Source of the DNA: Trichoplax adhaerens
Taxonomy: Eukaryota; Placozoa; Uniplacotomia; Trichoplacea; Trichoplacidae
Direction: 5' to 3'
DNA length: 64,000 nt
Assembly: GCF_000150275.1 (NCBI RefSeq)
Contig: NW_002060946.1
Location: 1,326,202-1,390,201 of the forward strand
A model generated the notes under the pieces. The model made no database searches. It was not told where the DNA came from and saw nothing but the letters and a program-made list of their open reading frames with translations. Position 1 is the first letter of the stretch, and each line of letters begins with the position of its first letter. Below are positions 16,601 through 28,716 of the stretch, piece after piece. The translations under genes and the position numbers were made by a program.

Positions 16601-18957
16601 GTTAACCTTTTGTAAAGCTGCCAATGTTGGATCATGACGTTATTATTATCCATGATTTCGTCCAATGTAATGAGGATGGTAAGTAAATCGCCCAAATGTT
16701 CATATACCGGCTACATAACAAAAGGAAGAGACAGATTACAAAATTTATATCACATCAGTTAATATATCAATTGACTAACTGAACTTTTCTAGACAACCGG
16801 TATTACGATACCTCAAAGTGTACTCCATGGACATTCATAACAGCATTCATACTTCTAAATTGCAAAAATACCGAGTTCAGGAATTAATTCCAGTTTGATA
16901 TAGCTTTGAATAACAATTTAAACAAGTTTTACTTTTTGCCTTGATGGAGCATAGCTAACTGCTGGACAACATTCTTAAGGACATCGCCGCACCTTCCAAC
17001 AAAATTTGTCAAATGCTAGTTGCGAAAAAGAGAAGGTTTAATCATTAATTTTTATTATGCAACGACAGTAGTACAATTATCCTTTAAAATGACTCATTAG
17101 TTTTACTAGATTACAAAAAAAAAATTGTACGTTTACTAAATAGTATGTTGGAGATATACCTGCAAAACTGATAGCATTTTACCCATTTTCATATACGCTT
17201 CATGGATCTGTTGTTGCTCTTCATCCTCTGCAATAATCGGAATATCAATCATCAAAATGAAGAAGTTACTAAATAGTTTAAGGTAGCTTTACATAAATTA
17301 CTGTAAATATTATTCGTACAATCAGAATATATGTACTATTTTACCTCCTTCCCCATATAGGACCAGTGCCGGATAAAGTTCATTCTTAGCCTATTCTCGG
17401 AAAAGAGACACTTATGAGATGAAAGAATATCGTCAAATAGGCAAATATTTCTTAAACTACCTCGTATTCCAGACGTTTTATTTCGCAACAAACAGCAGCC
17501 AAGACAGTCATAACTTTGTTAAGTATCTATTATAGTCAAGGAGTAGCCTTAGTCAACATACTGTAAGTACAGTGGATCAACGCACTTGGAATTCTCGATA
17601 TATTAACAATGCCTTTTGAGATTTTATTTCATAACTATTTTGTTCATACCTTATTATCAGTCTTGATCAACTGCGTTAATGATGCTTGTTCATAAGGTAA
17701 AATCTATCATGTATATTTAAAAAAACAGTTGGAGACGATTCATCAAGCACGTTTTGGTCGAGCGTCAAAACACGAACAGCTATGTAACATAAAAGTACTG
17801 TAATGTAGTGTTATTGATAATATTGTATCTTTTATTGTGATGCTTTAGTCTACTGAAATAGCGGCATCTTTTAAATTAAAGTGTCTTTATCGAGCTGCTA
17901 TAATATAATCACCAGGAGTATCTACGGTTGTCTAAGCGATCGTAAACGCTAGGAAATTTTTACATCGATATAGAAGTTAAGCTCCATAAACAGTGTGTAA
18001 ACCATCTTACGAGGTTGCAGTATAAGATGCTTTTACAGTTACATGACGTAATGCCTAGGTATTAACTAGTTAATACAGTAGTAACAATGCGTGATTCATT
18101 ACACAGTAATAATGATAACCTGCAAATATCAAAATTAACAGTATTGCATTGAATTGAAGGCATCGGAGTAATCGTCTACCTGCCAGCTAACGACTGTGCA
18201 CTAGTTATGAAACGGCAAATTTGCCATTTAAGTTACACATAGTATCGTACTGTAAAGGCACATTTTTGTGCTTTGCATTCTGAACCAAAATCACTACTAG
18301 TGTCACTAGAAGACTGACTACCGAATTGGTTCCTATGTAATAGTATGATAGAAGACTATAGCAGCGGAGAATTTCAACGAAATACATAGTAAAGAATATA
18401 GTTACATGTAATGAAGCAGGATCCATGGTAAAATCCCAAGCATCGCTAAGCGAGTGACTTAGTGCTTCTTGTATCGCTTTGAGATGATCCGTGTATTCGC
18501 CAAGGAATTCATTATACTTTCGACTTATTATACTTTCAAAATTGACTAATAAAAACAAGGTACAATTGGATTGAAAGTTTCTTTAACATAAATGAATACA
18601 GTTTCACATAAGAAATAGTTGTCTGTACCATTTTGTCTATCACAACTTAGTACAAATGATTATAAAGTAAGACAGTTATTGCTAACAACTGCACTGTCAA
18701 GAGTAATGAAATAGCAAATGATGTTGCAGGTCTCTGCTTGCTATCATTGTACTACTGCACTGCAATTCAACAAAATAATATTTCCATCCAGATATTACCT
18801 ATTATAACATGCACTAGAAACTGATAACACCGATAGCTTAAAAATTTCGGCTTTCTCCACTATTACATCAAAAATGGATTTTACATACGATCTACTTACG
18901 TAACGATCCATCATTAAAGGCATCAAATTGCCAGTCTTGGCTGTCGGAGACTGCCAT
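10622..18957 (-). CDS. WASHC4: WASH complex subunit 4 (SWIP), complete
   Basis: Core subunit of the endosomal WASH complex, which activates Arp2/3 to branch actin during cargo sorting with retromer. Exons, 5' to 3': 18900-18957, 18406-18545, 17650-17703, 17461-17526, 17345-17390, 17160-17227, 16933-17015, 16812-16854, 16607-16710, 16386-16506, 16174-16291, 15960-16078, 15679-15845, 15424-15583, 15241-15366, 15062-15169, 14946-14987, 14820-14862, 14649-14704, 14489-14568, 14343-14385, 14183-14245, 14003-14119, 13823-13903, 13659-13734, 13412-13566, 13139-13318, 12815-12904, 12667-12711, 12459-12567, 12268-12334, 12027-12177, 11855-11938, 11683-11779, 11109-11203, 10881-10976, 10622-10780. They sum to 3,510 bp, about 1,169 residues (human about 1,173). 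Matches to the family run end to end: [12 protein letters not shown] at the N-terminus, [70 protein letters not shown], then a short acidic tail. The start at 18957 is chosen because its frame gives the conserved N-terminus and the right phase for the next exon. The 14488 donor is GC instead of GT. Confidence 0.96.
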
Positions 18958-19030
18958 TTTTCTTTCACGTGATCTGCTAAGCTAATCGAGCCCACCGTTG
19001 CTTCTGACTATGGTTGTACCCTTGTACATG

Positions 19031-19150
19031 CACAGTACGTACAGTACAGTACAGTCCACTTGTACAGTGTACAGTACAGTACAGTACTGTACAGTACTTC
19101 CCTCTGTTACCGTAAAGCATAGTACTGTACAGAGTACAGTACGTACTGTC
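19031..19150. repeat. dense ACAGT/ACTGT palindromic block upstream of WASHC4
   Basis: GTACAGTAC, ACTGTAC and related words repeat head-to-head and tandemly, so that much of the block can pair with itself. It lies about 75-195 bp upstream of the WASHC4 start codon, within the expected promoter or 5' UTR. Single palindromic words continue to about 19310. Confidence 0.8.
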
Positions 19151-19965
19151 GAGCTCAAGAAAAAAGCACTGCGCAAACTCATGGTACTGTAGTATAATGT
19201 TCCACAGTACTGCAGTGAGTGTAGTCCATTTAGGGCCATGACGTCATCAACTTGATGGTACTGCAAACATTAGTTCACTTAAGTACTGTGGCAGCGACTT
19301 GTACAGTAAGAAGAAAACTGAGAGAATTTCTCTTGCTTAAATGGCACTGAATTCGGGACTCCAGAAGTTACAGTAAACTAATTTTGAATCTCCCATTTGA
19401 TGGACTCTTTTTACGCCCCCCTCCCTCCCCGTACGAAGATTAGCAGTTGGCCATTGAACCTCAATTATTTTTAAGTCGTTAAAGGCCAGCTGACCCTAAA
19501 ACAAGATGAAAAATGACTTCAAAATCGAATACTAGACTATAGTTTACAGATGATGAAGCCAGTCAACATGCATCAACCGTGCACCTGTTGTGCGCAGTGT
19601 AGTGGTGGTAAAATTCGCAATCTTGTTGCATGTCGTTCTTTTTCAAGACGTTAAAATGGGATATTACAGCTTGCAATCATGGTAGAGCATAACTATCAAG
19701 CATTAATAGTTACTGTACTGTAGTAAAATTGTACTCAATGACTTGTTATGGATTGAGTGTTTGAAGACAGTCAGCCGAATGAGATTTCAGCATCAAGAGA
19801 CAACCATGAAGGTTGATCTTAATTATATTTGGGCAAATTTTTATTAAATCACGAAACAGGTCGCCGTAAGATACACATAATACTGGAATGCATGCTAAGT
19901 TTCGAAAGTTAAATAATCACTTCCTTCCGCTAGAAAATACTAGTGATGATATTTAAGTAGTGGAT

Positions 19966-20258
19966 TGTCACACACCACTAGTGACAAAGTAGTCTACACA
20001 CACCAATCCTTGCGGAGAACGCCACTTACTAACTTAAAGAGGCGAGATTAGCTATATCACCAAATAATTCAGTTCCAACGACCGAATACTATGGTATAAT
20101 TATAGCGTCACAGATGATGTAGATGAGATAGTCTGAGATTTACTATCATTTATTACTGAAGGAATCTTGGCACCCAAGATTATAGTCTTTACAATTAAAT
20201 ATCAATTGAAAAACTAGTTGACTATCCAACCGACTAACTAACTAAAAAGGAATTAACA
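19966..20258 (-). mobile_element. solo LTR, 293 bp, with 5-bp target duplication
   Basis: On the plus strand the element begins TGTCACACACC and ends GGAATTAACA. It is flanked on both sides by TGGAT (19961-19965 and 20259-20263). TG...CA ends plus a 5-bp direct repeat are hallmarks of an LTR retrotransposon. No internal gag-pol sequence adjoins it, so it is a solo LTR. The minus orientation is inferred from an AATAAA in the inverted partner at 58867-59158, which matches this copy except for about ten substitutions and one indel. Confidence 0.88.
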
Positions 20259-20396
20259 TGGATATAATTATATATTTTAATAGACAATTATCTTATTGTT
20301 GTTTGAGGAAGAGGATATTACTACTGTATGACAACAACTCCGTAGAAGAAAACCTGCTATGTAGTCGAAAATTGATCAGAAGAACACAGTCGTAGG

Positions 20397-21245
20397 CTAG
20401 TTTAAATGTGGACCACCGACCCACCAGTTTGTTGTTGTACTATTTGCTATGCAAGAAAATCGTCAATTGATGGCATCATAATTATCAAAGACGTTTTCAC
20501 TCCCTGATATAGCGGGATACCTTAAATTACCTACAGTGCGCGTTAGCTGTTGGAAGTTTGATAGTCAGATGATAATAATCCTGATAACTGAAAAATGGAA
20601 TGCTGCATTTACTACACATATAATCCGCGGATATTAATGTAATCAACTACAGCATAAGTCCAAGGGGATCTGGGATGGAGAAAGTAATTGTAGGCATAAA
20701 ATGATACCCTTAAGTAATCACGATGATTATGTATTCCTTTTACGTCGTCGCTATTAAAATTACACGTAGCATGAAAATGTGTTGATGGACAAGCATTGAT
20801 CAACGTCGTCATTTTGGATCTGCTAAATCGATAATTTATCCAATTGGGCGCGCATTCATTAATCGGTGCATCATAATGAAAGCTCGTTTGAAAAGCATTT
20901 TTACGTGAATATCTTAACCACGACGATTTAATGTGAGTCTATGGAAATCTATGATCTGAATAAAATCACAAAATGCCAAATAGGGATTACTGGTAGAATC
21001 GTGTAGAGTAAAATATCTGTTTTGCGAAGTATGGTATGTTGTTCTGATAGCAGCGCAAGTCGTCGGCTTAAGTTGAATTGCCTAGTTTCAAAAATTTGCG
21101 TAGCTACAGTAGGATTTTAAACCGATTCGGAGCTATAAACGCACCATTCTCAACATAGACAGCCTATAACTTACCGCTAATCTTGCAATGGTAACATGCC
21201 TAATAATACCAGACAAGTACACAAAATGAGTTGAATCTTTTTCAT
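20397..21245 (-). pseudogene. ten-Cys secreted family, copy 1 (decayed)
   Basis: Signal exon 21175-21245 (MKKIQLILCTCLVLLG...), then the main exon ending at TAG 20397-20399 with TTNWWVGGPHLN. It is broken in several ways. A one-base change puts a stop inside the signal exon. The frame is lost after AFCDF. A one-base insertion after YINIRG near 20,630 disrupts the CSKC motif. A nonsense codon follows in the CGRF region. Two of the ten family cysteines have become tyrosine (SFYAY and WTYAV). It is an old member of the family, leftmost in the minus-strand array, with the left solo LTR about 140 bp downstream. Confidence 0.85.
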
Positions 21246-23126
21246 TGCTGGACTACACTACTTTAAAGCCAAAGAATCACATGATTAACACGAAGCGGAA
21301 AGTTTAGTTATGTTAAAGCTCTCATGAGAAATTTTATTGCTCGTATTTATACAGTACTGTGCACATTGCACAGCGTACTGGTAACAAACGGCCTAACAAA
21401 ATTTTTCAATGAGCGCAATTAGCAGAGATAACTGCAAAAATTCGTTTCATCAGTGCCCAGTATTCCAGGCGCAAAGACATCGACAACGATAAGCCCTCAG
21501 CAGGTAATGAATGCGCATACTGTAGTAACTCTGCCAAGCCAGGTACCTCCTGTTCTTCTACAAATTTTCATGGCGTTCAGAGTTGAATACAAATATAGAG
21601 ATTTATCATCTCTTTCTTATTCTAAAAAAATTTATTAATTGCGAATTTAAACGTTACCCTCATTAGCTCTTAGAAACCAGGAGCAGGAATAACTGTTCAG
21701 TACATGAGGTAACGCGGCATTTCGAAGAATAGTGCACTGATAAGTCTTGAAAGCCAATAAACAGAAGTTAACAACATATGATAATCTTGATTATTAATTA
21801 CTAAGCTTAGTACCGTATCTTTTTATATGTTTGTAGTGTCACTGTGGAGTATTCGAGGAATGCAATAAACATGCTAAATTCGTCAATCAACGTTAAAAGT
21901 AAGTAAATTTCTAAATTTGCATAATCAAAAATGAAGCAATAGCAAATATTAATGATTAAATATAAATATTGTCATTCGGTGTATCGTTAATAAAATTAAA
22001 ACTTGATTTCTGAAATGGGGTTTATTTTTGTTTCTGGTTTAAAAAATCCATCCAAATAACTTGAAATGATTTTATATCAATACTGCATGTTTATATACTC
22101 TTACATGCATGTTCATCGATCAAGCATGTAAATACGAAAGTGCTGACTTAGGTCTCGGTTTAGATAGCTAAACTCATTTATCGTGAATACTAATCAGATA
22201 AGAAAATCGTCATCTCCTAACTGAAGATTATTTCTTACAGACTGATCAACAAGCAATCATCGAATGTTATGTAATGACCAGATTTAGTGTAATGCCTAAT
22301 TATCTCATCCACATTGTCCATTTCGTAATATTTACGAAAAGAAGATCGTAAAATGCTTCACATTAAGCGATAATCGAGATAGAATGTACAGAATATTCGG
22401 TAATTTTATTACCTCATCAAAAATGACAACGAGTAATATTCTAACAGTAAGGCTTTAGTTACGTTTGCAAAGGTGAAAATAAAGAACTTTAGAACTAATT
22501 TTGCTATAAACGTTCTTTAGTAATACACCTATACATAATACATAAGCCTCTATACATACGATCAAGTACTTGCACTGTTGTTGAAATAGAATTAATATAA
22601 TTTAAAATATGCTTAAAATAATTGCATTGACGAAGCCATTAGTTAGTTAGTTAGTTGATTATGATGCAGAAGGCACCAAATAATATTATAAACTAACTAG
22701 CTACATCGCCCGTCCTACGAGCGAATCATTGGCCCCCTTTAATATTTTAGCTTAATTCTATTAATCAATGCTTACATAAGTATTATTGCCAGGTATATTT
22801 AAATTGATAAAGTTGACAGAGTAAAATAAGATCACGCATTCTCATCTGGAAGCATTTGGCCTTCTAAAACTGACAACTGAAAGAAATAATACATGCGTTT
22901 GCCTTAAGGTAATGAAGTAAATAAACCGATTTCTTCTATGAGAGTGCGTTAAACTTATGCAACTATATTTATAAATAAAAAAGTCATAGTATGTATAAAT
23001 GATTTTAACTATAGATAATTTAATACTGGTATTATTGCATTTATGGCCACAATATCTATATCGTACTGGTTAATCAATAAAGTTGGTGATAGTAATCGTG
23101 AAAACTAAACAAGCAGTTCAAATCAG
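21246..23126. other. spacer between copies 1 and 2; displaced promoter and a GC-richer insert
   Basis: A family-type TATA region (TTTTTATATG, near 21819-21828, minus orientation) lies about 575 bp upstream of the copy 1 ATG, whereas intact copies have about 65-115 bp. A GC-richer stretch at 21,350-21,600 sits between them and looks inserted; its 61-codon plus-strand frame (21453-21638) has no recognisable homology. A short TTAG-repeat run occurs at 22640-22657. The rest is AT-rich with nothing recognised. Confidence 0.5.
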
Positions 23127-23805
23127 TCATTGTAAGTACCACCTATCCACCAGTTTGTTGTCGATGTGCTAGTTGCAGTACATGGAAATTGCGAGTTGAC
23201 TCCATCATAAAAACAAAAAGCTCGTTCATTGGTTACTTGATTAGGAACATTAAAACGTCCTTAATTTGCTTTCTCTGTGGCAAGGTATGTATTTAAATGA
23301 TAGCTTCTGCTGCTATAGAATGGAATACTATATTTACTGCAGGAATAGCCACAAAAATTGATATAATCGATGGTATCGCAAGTCCATATACTTCTCAGGT
23401 CGAGGATGTAGTTGTAGGCGCAAAATGATATTTTTAGGTAATCGCGACGATTTGCCAATCCTTTTTCGGCTTCGCTATCAAAGTTACATGTAGCACGAAA
23501 ATGAGTTGATAGTAAAGAGTTTTTGAAAGCCGTCATTTTAACTTTGGAAAGTCTGTAATTCGGCCAGTTGGGTGTACATTCGTTAGAGGGAACATTGTAG
23601 TAAAAACTCCTACGAAACCTAGAACTTCGTGCATTAGTTTTCGATAACGATTCAATAAGAGTCCATGCAAATCCAGGATCTGATTGAAAATCACAAAATG
23701 CAAGATATTGCTTATTTGTAGAATCATATAGCGTAAAGTATCCATTCTGTAAGACGTGATAAAAGCTCCTGATATCTGTACATGTGTCAGTTTCGATTTA
23801 ATTAC
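23127..23805 (-). pseudogene. ten-Cys secreted family, copy 2 (main exon, disrupted)
   Basis: The main exon begins after TTTAG at 23805 and ends at TGA 23127-23129 with STTNWWIGGTYND. Most of the family sequence is clear (NGYFTLYDSTNKQYLAFCDF, then THFRATCNF). A one-base deletion near the first cysteine shifts the start of the exon out of frame. A TAA at 23261-23263 replaces the cysteine before GRFNVP, and the CSKC motif reads CSKY. I found no signal exon upstream, so the 5' end is probably gone. Confidence 0.85.
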
Positions 23806-25932
23806 CTAAATTACGTAAATTATAAAGTAAAAGCCTTGTTATTATAATCTTATACGCTAAACTTTCGATAATATGGCCAGAGAAGGGATTAAATTGAAAC
23901 TAAAAGTTTCAATACAATTAGATATCACAGCTTTAATCAAACTATCCCAAATAATAAATTAAAGTTATAAACGATTAATGCATAAACGAAATATCGCAAT
24001 TCAGCATTCATCATAACTTCTCATAGCTTTTCTGTCTTCTCCATTTTGCTACTAATAAATTATTGAACTATATGGTACCAGCTTTTACAAATTTTGATCT
24101 GCAGAGTAGTTGATGGAATTGCAACTCTAGAATTGTGATTTTTCCCTACTCTAAAGCAATCATAATGAAACTACTAATCTAATCATGTAAGACAAATTTT
24201 ACGTCATGATTCCTTCCAAGTTAAGTATTAAATCTCGCGATAGGTTATTTTCTATTGATATATATTTAAAGCATCCTGTATTGTAATAACTCATATATTT
24301 CCTAACAGTCAACTTATATCGTACAATATTTTATACTCAATAAAAATTAAGGATTTTTACTGCTAACAATGATTAATAATAATCTCGATGGAGTTGTCAA
24401 ATTTATATTATATTCATATTCCAGATAATATCTACTGTAATAAGTAAAGGTAGTTAGCCACAATTACAGGCATTTGTGTTATAACACTTGTTACTGCATT
24501 CACGTACTTCGTAAAGCTAAAATTATTCTGACAAGGTATTTTTGTGAAGCTGGGTTGTGATGTTTATTAGAGTATTGCAAAACTTAATCAACTTCATACA
24601 AACACAGTCACATTATTTCATTGCATGATTTGAGGATTTGTTAAATCATTGGTCTTTACTTTACTACATAAATTAACCATTTTACACCTAGAAACCTATC
24701 CACTGTTATTACTTACACTACAAACATGATATATTTCAGAGCTACATCACAAAGTTACACAAGGTTAACGAAAATAATAAAAATGGGCTTATATTGTTGA
24801 ACTCTATGCGGTTGTTACTTCACGAAATAATCGATACTTACTTAGACTTCATGGTTTCTATCATATAAAACGATTTCCCATGTTTTGTGGTATAATGTGT
24901 GAAATCACTCATACAACTAGCATGTAATTCTTGCTTTATATTTCAATTGTGTGTACATTCTTGGAAGATATTTCCTAATTTATGCTTAAGTACAATAAAT
25001 ATTTATGTTAAAAAAACCTATCGATGTTGAAATTCTCCTAAAGATATCGGTAATTTAATGTATAATAAGAAAGAGTTTCATGCAACTAAAATAAATATTT
25101 AGAGCAGCGTCCATAATTTGGTTATCAGCGAATTTACACATGAACTTGGTAAATACTTCATGCAATTTTTTAACCTACAGCATCTTGTGTGCACGGGCGC
25201 AGCGTGATTTAGGAAAAGAAACTATACTGGTTGATCAGTGTTTTTATTTATTGTGTTGAGTCAGAGTATTAACCGCAACAATATTTTTCATATTTGCCAA
25301 AACATAACATGCAAATCATGTATACAATAATGCAAGCTAACTTTCGTCATGTATAATCTGCAATAATAATATTGATGAATTTATTAATCTTTGTTATTGA
25401 CTTAGACAGTATAGAATTTATGAAAATAATCATAAAATTGCGGCATAGTACTACTCATATATCAGCAATTTATAAATTTTCCAAGAGATTAATATCGAAA
25501 TTAGTAAATATGCTAAAATTTTGTTAGTTTGAAGATTACCATGCAATATTGAAGTTAATTTTATAAGTTACATTAATCAATGTAAAATTCTATAAATTTA
25601 CTGTGACGTGAAAGCTCGTATATTCATAATGATAAAATACGGCTATTAAATTATAATCAAGCTAACATAGAGAATTAGCTAAGAAAAAATGAGAAATAGA
25701 GGTGATGTATATTAATATGCTAGATTGTAAGGAGTTTTATGGGATATGTAAATGATCATCAATGATACGAAATTTGTTTCGACATTAATGAGAATACAAT
25801 CAAATAGCTAATAAAAGAATTGACGTGTAAGGCCATTTATTAATGGATACTTATTGTTTAAAATCTAATTTGTATGAGTACACTTAGATAGAGTCAATAA
25901 GACTTGCCATTAACGGAAGACATAATCGTAAA
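23806..25932. other. AT-rich spacer, nothing recognised
   Basis: No open frame with family or other homology, no clear repeat and no promoter module of the neighbouring genes was seen on either strand. Confidence 0.5.
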
Positions 25933-26928
25933 TTAGTCATAAATGGCCCCACCTATCCACCAATTTGTCGTTGATGTGCTATTTGTTACACAAGAAAACT
26001 TTTCGCTGAAACTATAATAATTACCAAATATTCGCTCGTCAGCTACCGCATCAGGAACGTTAAACTTTCCACATTTCGTTTTAGAGTATGCAATATTTGA
26101 TTGTAGATGATTATTACTATCGCTATAGAACGGTATGCTACATTTACTGCATGAATATCCGCGAATATTGATATAATCTACTATAGCACAAGTCCAACCT
26201 CTGTTAGTGAGAAAGTAATTATACGCACAAAATGAAACCCTCAAATAATCACGATGACTTGTTAATCCAGTCTTGCTTTGGCTATCAAAGTTACATGTGG
26301 CACGAAAATGAGTAGATGATGTGGCCCCATGTAACGTTGCCAATTTAGCTTTAGAAAGTCTATAGTTTGACCAATTAGGAGTACATTCGTTAGATGGAAT
26401 ATTATATTGGAAGCTCTTTCGAAAGTTAGATGTTTGTGCATTGCCTCTCGATATCGATTCTATAAGAGTCCATGAAAATCCAGGATCTGATCGAAAATCG
26501 CAAAATGCAAGATATGGCTTATTTGTGGAGTCATAGATTGTGTAGTATCCGTTTTGATGGACCTGATATTTACTTCTGACATCAGCGCATGTCGCTGGTT
26601 TCGGTTTCATCACCTAGTAAACGACATGATAAAGTAGGATAGGATATATGAGTATAGTTATAGTGATAATTTCTATAATGCGGTGCAGTATAGCATGGGC
26701 AAAGTTAAAGTTACAGCCAATTGTCTGTCTTCCAGACACTAATTGGTTAACTGTTTAAATTCAAAAATAACTACTAAAAGTAAATGTAGACAACTTTAAC
26801 AATTGGTCAGCAGTTACCTGTTAGTCTGTACTATCTGATATCATAAAAATTAGTAAGCTTACCGCTAATCTTGCAAGAGGTAGCAACGATATTAGGATCA
26901 AGCAAACATATAAAGTGTTGTAGGCCAT
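25933..26928 (-). CDS. ten-Cys secreted FReD-like protein, copy 3 (intact)
   Basis: Two exons: 26863-26928 (22-codon signal peptide, MAYNTLYVCLILISLLPLARLA) and 25933-26613, joined by a 249-bp phase-0 GTAAGC...AG intron; 248 residues. The mature part begins VMKPKP and carries ten cysteines (ATC, AFC, NEC, ATC, SFC, WTC, YSC, SKC, TKC, FSC). The first 60 residues (CADVR...NGYYTIYDS...FCDF...FSWTLIES) resemble the opening of fibrinogen-related domains. The C-terminus is NSTSTTNWWIGGAIYD with an N-glycosylation sequon. The usual FReD calcium site is not visible, so a true fibrinogen fold is only suggested. Likely secreted to the cell surface or matrix; ligand unknown. It has its own TATA box and AP-1-like site upstream. 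Confidence 0.85.
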
Positions 26929-26992
26929 ATTACTAAATGCTTTAGGAATAGCTTGGGTACTTGAAAAGTAAAAGAGGTTATAAGAGCATTAT

Positions 26993-27138
26993 CCTTTATA
27001 TGTTCGTATAGAGGCAGCAATATCATTAAAGAACGTGATAAATATGTCGGGTGTGTCAATCACATTTAAATGTAAATAAATTTTTAATCTAAAATTTCTT
27101 TTAGTAGAGTATAGGCAATACAGTTAATAAGTGACTCA
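26993..27138 (-). promoter_or_regulatory. promoter module of copy 3 (TATA box and TGACTCA site)
   Basis: A TATA box (CATATAAAGG on the minus strand, 26993-27002) lies about 65 bp upstream of the ATG. TGACTCA (27132-27138, palindromic AP-1-type site) is about 130 bp further upstream. GTCAATCACATTTAAATG lies between them and is shared with other copies. Confidence 0.6.
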
Positions 27139-28479
27139 TCTGTAATGAAATGAAATGTATAGAAACCAAGCTACTAAACTTCTAACAAACTATGATTCTA
27201 CTTTCTTTGCACTCTGGTCGACTTAACAAAACTTTGACATCAAATAAAATTGGGCAAACAACCGATCAACAATTTATTAAGAAAACGTGAGAGAGTCTAA
27301 TCAAACAACCTTCCAAATACTTAATTCTAAGTATTATAAGTAACGAAATAAAAAAGCGATAGAACTAAAACTGTCAACCACCAAACAACCTAACAAAAAA
27401 GAAGACCGTTTTAACTTACAACAGTTCGATCCCGAAGGTCTTTAAAATTCAACAAGTTCTTCAAAAGAATCTTCTTTACTCTCTACTCTAAATTTTCTGA
27501 TTGCACTGTCATTTATAGGCTTCGCAGAGCCCTCAGTGGTGCTTAAAACTAAATATTCATTAACCAATCACTCTTAAGGCCCATTTTAGAAAACTACTTT
27601 GCACCACTTAAGAAAACAAAAATCATTCAAAGTTCAGATACAAATTACCTTATGATTCCCTTACAAAACACTACAAAGCCATCAAACTAACTATGAAATA
27701 CCTCAAGCGTTACTTCTAACTTAATTTCCACTCATTATACGTAGCAAAAGTCTAAAAATTAACCTTTAAACATCAAGATTTAGTCATAAAAATAACAGTC
27801 TAACTACTTAACAATCAACACAACCTCTGCTTTTTGCCATCTTATTTTCTATTTTATCAACTAAATTTTCCTAATGTGACCTTTCATGTCTCGTCATAAA
27901 ATCCAAAGTTTCAAATTCATAACAAAAAGTTCAAATTTCAAAAATCAACTCTTACAACCTTTTCCAGAAAAATTAAAATTATATCGGACATAAATCCGAC
28001 CGGTTCCGGAATCCGAAAAATCTGGATTTTATAAAGATCACAGTAATCGCTTATCAAAAAATTTTATATGACTAATATGACTACTTTTCTGACATTAGTA
28101 TTGACAGTTTATGTTTTAGCGTGAAGTTGTACGGTAATTGTACGATTATAGTCTACATTACAGTACTTTACTGTCATGTTATAAATCTCCTTTCTCTGTG
28201 GATAAGGTTTTGTTACTAAGTCAAATTTATCTATAATATCAGTATACTATCAAACGCCCTTTCTTTAAATTAGGTGATTGCTCTTAGATTATTCCTACAG
28301 TAATCTATATAATACTTTGTAAATTAATGAAGAAGAAAAGATGGCGACATAAACATTTGGTAGGGTAAAATTAAAAGATACTATCACTTTCTAGGTATTT
28401 TCTACATTACATTAAAATAGTTACGTACTAAAAGCTATAAAGGACTCTGCGTTTAGTCCTTTATTACACATCTTTCATA
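27139..28479. other. spacer with a G-poor, C/A-rich block
   Basis: From about 27,150 to 28,040 the plus strand is strikingly poor in G (CAACC, CCAAAC and CTTAC runs), unlike the balanced AT-rich flanks. The block separates the copy 3 promoter from two further promoter-like copies at 28,480-28,716. No frame in it resembles a known protein. It could be a transposon relic or a former transcribed sequence. Confidence 0.5.
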
Positions 28480-28716
28480 TGCTTCTAAAGTAACAGTAAT
28501 ATTATTGAAGAATGTCATTAATTTGTCAGTTCTGTCGATCACATTTAAATGCAAATAAACATTAATTTTAAATTTCTTTTAGCACAGAGTAAAGTTACAG
28601 TGATATGTTCAAGAATGTGATAAACATGTCCATTCTGCCAATTATAGGCAAATAAACATTAATCTAAAATTTCTCTTAGCAAAGAGTATTGGCAATATCG
28701 TTAACGAATGACTCAT
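28480..28716 (-). promoter_or_regulatory. two tandem orphan copies of the family promoter module
   Basis: The units at about 28,490-28,590 and 28,595-28,716 each repeat the upstream sequence of copy 3 (GAAGAATGT, GTC-ATCACATTTAAATG, AAATTTCTTTTAGCA). The second ends in TGACTCA (28709-28715). Neither is followed by a family gene, and both TATA boxes are degenerate. I read them as remnants of lost copies. Confidence 0.6.

Larger units (their letters stand above)
18958..20396. other. WASHC4 upstream region and spacer to the duplicated gene cluster
   Basis: Contains the palindromic ACAGT/ACTGT block immediately upstream of WASHC4 and the left solo LTR (19966-20258). The small open frames at 18982-19266 arise from the repeat and are not genes. 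A pyrimidine run (CCCCCCTCCCTCCCC) is present near 19416-19430. Confidence 0.6.

Noticed and set aside
18879-18995. Longer N-terminal frame beginning [13 protein letters not shown] at the WASHC4 5' end
   Set aside because: It overlaps the true first exon in another frame, ends in the wrong phase for the next exon and does not match the family. The ATG at 18957 gives the conserved [12 protein letters not shown] start.
18982-19266. Open frames on both strands rich in YST/CTV repeats
   Set aside because: Created by the ACAGT/ACTGT repeat, which is open in several frames.
27432-27455. GTTCGATCCC resembling a tRNA T-loop
   Set aside because: No acceptor stem, D-arm or anticodon arm can be formed around it.
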